This document shows, piece after piece, positions 15,892-20,080 of a stretch of DNA of 20,080 nucleotides (its first letter is position 1; every line of letters starts with the position of its first letter). A program made the position numbers and the translations under genes. The notes under the pieces were generated by a model. It made no database searches. It was given only the letters and a program-made list of their open reading frames with translations, and had not been told where the DNA came from. The stretch comes from Holophagaceae bacterium (GTDB taxonomy: Bacteria > Acidobacteriota > Holophagae > Holophagales > Holophagaceae), in the NCBI GenBank assembly GCA_025353305.1, contig JANXQX010000237.1, forward strand, positions 1 to 20,080, read 5' to 3'.

Positions 15892-16251
15892 CTATCTGCC
15901 GATGGAGGTCACTTTCTCATTCCCGAAATACACATAAAAGCCGCTCTCGTAGGCCCACTGTTCACGGACCCCGGCCCCGCTCGAAGAACGGTCGACACGG
16001 TCGGGTTTGCCCCAGGCCCGCTCCACCTCCTCCCGGGTCATGCCGACGAGCACCTGCTTCGCCAGGATGGCCGCCTCTCTCGCCTTGGCATCGGCCGCGG
16101 CTGCAGCTGCCGCACTTTCGGCTTTCAAGGCGTCCTCATGTTTGCTGGCACGCTCCCCGATAAAAAAGAGCCCCGCGCCCACCGCGATGATCACGAGGCA
16201 TCCCCCGATCAGTGTGCTCTTGCCTTTGCCTTGGGGCTCACCGAAGCTCAT
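15892..16251 (-). CDS. Membrane-anchored small protein with BamE/SmpA-like C-terminus
   Basis: A 119-aa protein. One transmembrane helix (about residues 14-32) is followed by an Ala/Lys/Glu-rich helical linker (about 38-66), then a small domain starting VLVGMTREEVERAWGKPDRV and ending REQWAYESGFYVYFGNEKVT. The 'GMTxxEVxxxxGxPxxV ... W.Y ... v.F..g.Vt' pattern is that of SmpA/OmlA (BamE)-like and related domains. It is not a lipoprotein, unlike true BamE, so BamE function should not be assumed. The start at 16251 has GAAGGG about six bases upstream. It lies 59 bp after the nitronate monooxygenase-like gene and 98 bp before the M13 gene; co-transcription is possible. Confidence 0.75.
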   Translation of the reverse strand: MSFGEPQGKGKSTLIGGCLVIIAVGAGLFFIGERASKHEDALKAESAAAAAAADAKAREAAILAKQVLVGMTREEVERAWGKPDRVDRSSSGAGVREQWAYESGFYVYFGNEKVTSIGR

Positions 16252-16310
16252 CCAGGTCCCTTCTGCGCCCAGTGGCGGATGAACAAGAGTCTACGCCTTC
16301 ACCCCTGCAC

Positions 16311-17555
16311 TCAATCCGGCAAAGCGATTTCCTGATCAAGGCTGTATTGATAGTCGTGGAAGATATGTTCCGCGGTGAGCGTCTGGTAACTTCCATCTTC
16401 CTGCCGGCGCGTGGTGTCTTTCAGGCGGTAGGTGTTATGCCCGCACGTCCAGCAAGTGTAGTTGCGCATGTGGGTGCACAGGCAGGTCTTGTCCATGACG
16501 GAGATGGTCTTGTCGTTCGGGTGGGCTTCCACCTCGCGGTTGTAGGCCGTGATGTAGGAGCATCTGCCCTTGCCGTCGAGCAGATAGCCATAGGATTCGC
16601 AATTGGGGCGGATTCCCGAGCCTATGGCCGGTGTGTTCTTGAGCATGCGCATCGGGTAGCCGGTGGGAGAGATCGTGTTGACGACGATGTCCTCCTCGCT
16701 GGCCTTGAAATATTCCTGCTTGGCTTTGGCCGGCAGACCGCATTCATTGGATACGGTGAAACGGGTGGCCACCTGCACTCCTGCCGCGCCATTTTCAAGA
16801 AAGGCGACAGCATCGCTGCCTGTGAAAATTCCACCCGCGGGGATCAGTGGAATATCCAGTTGTTCGGCTTTCAGGAATAAAGCGATCTCGGCCATGATCG
16901 TCACCAGATCATACTTCGCCCAATCCATGCCGAAACCAAGGTGACCGCCAGCCAAGGGGCCTTCGACCACGATGTAATCCGGCAAGCGATTGAGCCTGTG
17001 GTTCTTGCGCAGGAAAATCTGCAGCACGCGCATCGAGGACACGATGATGCCCAAGCGCGCGTCACGGAATCGCGGATGATCTTCGATCAGGCCGAAGGAA
17101 CCCAGGTGCAGGCCGGCACTCAGGGTGATGCCGTCAGCCCCGGCATCCAACGCCGAGGCCAGACGCACGCGCAGGGTCTCGCGCGGCGCATTCATGGTGA
17201 GTTTCTCCATGCAATTGACCCAGATTTCGCCATCGCCGCGCTTGGCTTGCATGGTGTTGCCGACGTGCAGCCTGGTTGCCTCGGCCAGATGACCGAGGTC
17301 GAAATGGATATCGGTCTTGTCCGAATTGTTGATGTTGTACTTGAATTGCGCGATTTTATCCTTGACGAAAGTGGTATCGAAGTGCCGATCGGAAACCTCG
17401 TTGACCATCGCGTCCGAGATATGGCCGACCCCACCCAGGCGCGCCGCTTCCAGCGCCAGCGCCGCCGTGGAAATGTCCACGCCCATACCGCCGACGATGA
17501 TAGGCACCAGTTCTTTTTTCCCGAATTTCAGCCGGAAATCATCAACACATTTCAT
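16311..17555 (-). CDS. Nitronate monooxygenase family FMN protein with Cys-rich C-terminus
   Basis: A 414-aa TIM-barrel flavoprotein of the nitronate monooxygenase (2-nitropropane dioxygenase) family. Seen here are GGMGVDIS (22-29), a DAGADGITLSAGL segment, VVEGPLAGGHLGF (196-208) with the usual active-site His in AGGH, PAGGIFTGSDAV (239-250) and GVQVATRF (259-266) for FMN phosphate binding. After the barrel, about 100 residues carry Cys at 319, 332, 358, 360, 368 and 371 (CLC, then CWTC), which could bind a metal or Fe-S cluster. The ATG at 17555 has AAGGA at good spacing; the open frame to 17666 lacks this and is low complexity. The gene seems somewhat less GC-rich than its neighbours. The family also includes enoyl reductases, so the reaction is uncertain. 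Confidence 0.88.
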   Translation of the reverse strand: MKCVDDFRLKFGKKELVPIIVGGMGVDISTAALALEAARLGGVGHISDAMVNEVSDRHFDTTFVKDKIAQFKYNINNSDKTDIHFDLGHLAEATRLHVGNTMQAKRGDGEIWVNCMEKLTMNAPRETLRVRLASALDAGADGITLSAGLHLGSFGLIEDHPRFRDARLGIIVSSMRVLQIFLRKNHRLNRLPDYIVVEGPLAGGHLGFGMDWAKYDLVTIMAEIALFLKAEQLDIPLIPAGGIFTGSDAVAFLENGAAGVQVATRFTVSNECGLPAKAKQEYFKASEEDIVVNTISPTGYPMRMLKNTPAIGSGIRPNCESYGYLLDGKGRCSYITAYNREVEAHPNDKTISVMDKTCLCTHMRNYTCWTCGHNTYRLKDTTRRQEDGSYQTLTAEHIFHDYQYSLDQEIALPD

Positions 17556-17879
17556 CAAGATCCTTGGGTTGCTGTATTCATCTTCGGTGCTCGACCGAGC
17601 TGCGTTGGGCTCAGCGGACAGTTGTCCTGAACCGCCCGAACTATTTTTGCTGCGGATCGGGTGCAATCACGTGGCGGCTCCGGGGCCGGGTGGGCCTGGC
17701 GGATGTAAGGAGGATGCCGGCGGTCCTGGCCCTGGAAGGGCCAGCGGTGGTTGGAGCTGTCTCGGAAATCCTGGAGGGCCGCCGAATCTCCATTTTACGA
17801 CATGGATCGCAAATTCAGGGAAAAAGCAATGCTTCGATCCCCGGTTTTGGCTTTGGCCAACCTAAAAACGCGTGAAGGA
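17556..17879. other. 324-bp intergenic region with inverted repeats
   Basis: This separates the 4Fe-4S protein gene from the nitronate monooxygenase-like gene. It contains CTGGCCCT-GGA-AGGGCCAG (17726-17744), a strong hairpin with 8-bp arms, and GGACA-GT-TGTCC (17616-17627), about 60 bp upstream of the monooxygenase start. A weak minus-strand promoter candidate is TTGCAC (17666-17661) with TAGTTC (17643-17638) 17 bp away. A small plus-strand frame from ATG 17713 (preceded directly by AAGGAGG) could encode about 54 aa, but the ribosome site abuts the ATG and I recognise no family. No intrinsic terminator with a T-run is evident. Confidence 0.4.
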
Positions 17880-19061
17880 TCAGGCACGCCCGAATGAGAG
17901 CGCCCGCCGCACCTGCTTCTTGACCCGGCTGGTCACAAAGGGCCTGAGGCGGCTCTTCTCACGGAGGATTCGAATGAAGAGATCGGATTTTTTGCGGGGC
18001 GGGAGCATCCGGTTCTCGGCCGGAATCAAGTGCAAGGCTTCCTTTTCGCAGGCGGAAATGCAGGCCCCGCAGCCCAGGCAGACCGCCCCCTTCACCTCGG
18101 CAAAACGGTCTTCCGGGGAAGCGAAGGTCCGCCCTTTCGCAAGGCCGATGGCCTTCACGTTGCACGCAGTGAAACAGGTCCCGCAGTAATCGCAGCGCTC
18201 CGGATCGATGACCGCGGTGAAGCCGGTCTTGGCGATGCCCTCATGGAATCCCATCTGGACTCCCGCCATGAGTTCGCAACAGCAGCGGCAGCAGTTGCAG
18301 ATGAAGGAGGGCTTCTCGCGGATGTTGTCGGTGACGTGGGTCAGGCGCAAGTCCCGAGCCCGGTCGATGACTTCCAGTAGTTCCGCTTCAGTCTTCAGTT
18401 CCGCGAAGCCCCGGCGAGCAAGGAATTTCGCACCACTCCCCAGAGAGATGCAGATGCCTTCCATGGGCGCGCCCTTGGCGCAGGCTTTCCCCTGGTGGGA
18501 CTTCTTGTGGCGGCAGAAGCAGATACCCACGGCGCCTACCCCCGCCTCATGGATGATCTCCCGCGCCCGTTCATAGGTAGCGATCTCCGATGTCACGGGG
18601 ATGTGCTCTTCATAGGCCAATGCGCGGGTGAGCTGGGTCTTGCTGCCGAAGAATTCCTTGGCCTGGCTCTCCACCATGTATTCGTGCATGAGCGTGGCCA
18701 GGCGCTCCAGGGGCAGATCGGTCCTGTGCTTCATGAAGGTGAACTCGAAGAACCCGATGAGCCCCGGCATCAGCAGGTAGTAGGTGGTGCCAGCGTAGGG
18801 CATGTCCATCACCAGACCCTTGTCAGCCATGGTTTCCAGCAGCGGAAGCAACTCCTCTCCGGTCATGCCCGTGGCCCGCACAAGTTCAGAAAGGGTGGAC
18901 TCTTCCAGCGGGAAATGCGAGGCCACGAAGGCCTCTTGCTCAGAAAAAAGCAGGGCGAGAATCTCCCGCAGCTTGGCGGTGTCCACCAGTCCGATGGGGT
19001 ATTTGTTCAGCCGGTCGATGAGCGGAACAAGGCTGTCCTTGGTACCCAGGTGATGTCCCAT
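17880..19061 (-). CDS. 4Fe-4S ferredoxin-type protein with winged-helix-like N-terminus
   Basis: A 393-aa cytosolic protein. Residues 25-100 look like a helix-rich winged-helix segment (PLEESTLSELVRATGMTGEE, then LETMADKGLV). The middle holds CFCRHKKSHQGKAC (181-194) with C204, and an unusual Cys cluster CNCCRCCC (255-262). Two classical [4Fe-4S] motifs follow: CDYCGTCFTAC (290-300) and CLGCGACISAC (328-338). The C-terminus is basic. Similar proteins are found in anaerobes as '4Fe-4S binding proteins' of unknown role. The mix suggests an electron-transfer or redox-sensing protein, but a DNA-binding role is inference. The ATG at 19061 has AGGAG seven bases upstream. It follows the tricorn-like gene by 77 bp. 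Confidence 0.85.
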   Translation of the reverse strand: MGHHLGTKDSLVPLIDRLNKYPIGLVDTAKLREILALLFSEQEAFVASHFPLEESTLSELVRATGMTGEELLPLLETMADKGLVMDMPYAGTTYYLLMPGLIGFFEFTFMKHRTDLPLERLATLMHEYMVESQAKEFFGSKTQLTRALAYEEHIPVTSEIATYERAREIIHEAGVGAVGICFCRHKKSHQGKACAKGAPMEGICISLGSGAKFLARRGFAELKTEAELLEVIDRARDLRLTHVTDNIREKPSFICNCCRCCCELMAGVQMGFHEGIAKTGFTAVIDPERCDYCGTCFTACNVKAIGLAKGRTFASPEDRFAEVKGAVCLGCGACISACEKEALHLIPAENRMLPPRKKSDLFIRILREKSRLRPFVTSRVKKQVRRALSFGRA

Positions 19062-19138
19062 CGTCGGACTCCTGGCCGCAGTATAGGGAATTCAGCGGCC
19101 GACTTGGGGCACATTGGGCAGAACGACGGAACCCTGCG

Positions 19139-20080
19139 CTAGTGGGATCTCTCCACCCGGACGGGGAAAGGCGGGCGTTTGGGCTTCACTGCAGGATGCT
19201 GGCCGAGTTCCTTCAACATCACCTCGATCGCCTTCTCGAGTTGGGGGTCGCGGCCAGCCATGACCTCGGCGGGGGTCTGCTCGATTTCGATATCGGGGGG
19301 GACACCCTCGTTCTCGACGATGAAGCCGTCCTCGGTCCAGATGGCAAGGTTGGGGGCCGTGACGAAGCCTCCGTCCATGAGCACCGGGAAGCCCAGGATG
19401 CCCACCAGACCGCCCCAGGTGCGTTTGCCGATGAGCGGGCCGAGATTGAGCTTGCGGAACATCCAGGGCAGCAGGTCACCTCCGGAACCCGCAGTCTCAT
19501 CGATGAGCATGGCCTTGGGGCCCTGGATCCCCGCGATGGGGGTCTTCAGGTCCGCACCATACCGCATGGCCCAGGAACTGATGAAGGGCCTCCGGAGGAT
19601 GTCGATGTAGTAGTCGGCGACGCTTCCGCCCCCGTTGTGGCGCTCGTCCACGATGATGGCCTCGCGGTCGGCCTGCGGAAAGAAATACCGCTTGAAGTAA
19701 GTGTGGCCGAGGGAGGCGGTGTTGGGAACGTAGACATAGGCCACACGGCCCTTGGTGGCCTCGGTGACCCTTCGCAGGTTCCCCTCCACCCAATCCCGGT
19801 TGCGCAGGGCCGCCTCGTTTTCGATGGGCACCACTTTGACCACCCGGGCCCCCTTGCCATCGGGACTGGGACCCACCGTCAGTTCCACGATCCGGCCGGC
19901 TGTGCGCTCGAAACGGGCAAAATAGTTGTCCGAGGCTTTCAGGTCGGCACCATCCACAGCCAGCAGGTACTCGCCGGTTTTCACTTCGACTCCCGGTTCG
20001 GTCAGGGGGGAGCGCAGGTCGGGGGTCCAGTTCAACCCCCCGAACACCTTCTTGAAACGGTAGCGTCCATTGGCGATCTC
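19139..20080 (-). CDS. Tricorn-protease-like / S41 peptidase, C-terminal part (cut by window edge)
   Basis: The frame is open from the stop at 19139 through the window end, giving 313 residues of a longer protein. A PDZ-like region (about 12-85: PGVEVKTGEYLLAVDGADLK) is followed by an S41 catalytic domain: RVAYVYVPNTASLGH, DERHNGGGSVADYYIDIL, then DETAGSGGDLLPWMFR with the presumed nucleophile Ser in AGSGGD (about visible residue 199), GKRTWGGLVG, and VENEGVPPDIEIEQTPAEV. This matches the C-terminal half of tricorn-type proteases, which degrade peptides and normally carry N-terminal beta-propellers, here off the window. The visible GTG at 20047 is internal, not a start. No signal sequence can be judged. 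Confidence 0.88.
   Translation of the reverse strand, partial: EIANGRYRFKKVFGGLNWTPDLRSPLTEPGVEVKTGEYLLAVDGADLKASDNYFARFERTAGRIVELTVGPSPDGKGARVVKVVPIENEAALRNRDWVEGNLRRVTEATKGRVAYVYVPNTASLGHTYFKRYFFPQADREAIIVDERHNGGGSVADYYIDILRRPFISSWAMRYGADLKTPIAGIQGPKAMLIDETAGSGGDLLPWMFRKLNLGPLIGKRTWGGLVGILGFPVLMDGGFVTAPNLAIWTEDGFIVENEGVPPDIEIEQTPAEVMAGRDPQLEKAIEVMLKELGQHPAVKPKRPPFPVRVERSH

Noticed and set aside
13952..15937. Plus-strand open frame of 661 codons opposite the M13 peptidase gene
   Set aside because: It lies antisense to a gene with clear catalytic motifs; long antisense frames are common in GC-rich coding DNA, and its translation resembles no family.
15892..17555. Possible defence or toxin-antitoxin island around the small membrane protein
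   Set aside because: The neighbours are a metabolic flavoprotein and a peptidase; no toxin, nuclease or antitoxin motif is visible.
17713..17877. Small plus-strand frame starting after AAGGAGG
   Set aside because: The ribosome site touches the ATG, leaving no normal spacing, and the product resembles nothing known; kept only as a remark in the intergenic entry.

Overview
The window looks like chromosomal DNA from a high-GC, Gram-negative bacterium. Several genes (a c-type cytochrome remnant, the tricorn-like protease, the M13 peptidase, the 4Fe-4S protein, and the molybdenum oxidoreductase next to an RND pump) would fit an Acidobacteriota lineage of the Holophaga/Geothrix type. That placement comes from gene content and remembered family resemblance only. 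Every confident gene lies on the minus strand, so the window is best read from right to left. I see no rRNA, tRNA, CRISPR array, transposase or phage gene.

Right to left: (i) the C-terminal part of a tricorn/S41-type protease, cut by the window edge; (ii) a 393-aa 4Fe-4S protein with a winged-helix-like N-terminus and two ferredoxin clusters; (iii) a 324-bp gap with inverted repeats; (iv) a nitronate monooxygenase-family protein with a Cys-rich tail, then a small membrane-anchored BamE/SmpA-like protein, then a secreted M13 metallopeptidase; (v) a six-gene co-directional block: a [2Fe-2S] subunit, a Tat-exported molybdopterin subunit, a secreted beta-propeller, then an RND efflux set (outer-membrane factor, membrane fusion protein, inner-membrane pump), with 4-bp ATGA overlaps inside the oxidoreductase pair and the efflux trio; (vi) a broken chimeric gene joining a PepSY-like N-terminus to a haem-less cytochrome c C-terminus; (vii) a Mak-like ROK fructokinase; (viii) a 466-bp gap with a RyR-domain-like gene remnant on the plus strand, a palindrome and a potentially structured leader; (ix) a lemA-TPM-TPM operon; (x) two copies of a hairpin-rich 118+ bp repeat at the left edge.

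The oxidoreductase block probably makes a periplasmic aldehyde- or N-heterocycle-oxidising enzyme with its own Fe-S subunit but no FAD subunit. Its proximity to an efflux pump suggests a detoxification or export role, but the substrate cannot be read from the sequence. The lemA-TPM-TPM operon is an envelope-associated cassette of poorly defined function.

The least ordinary items are the PepSY/cytochrome chimera, the repeat with inverted ends, the RyR-like remnant and the possible structured leader of lemA. I found no convincing complete novel multi-gene system.
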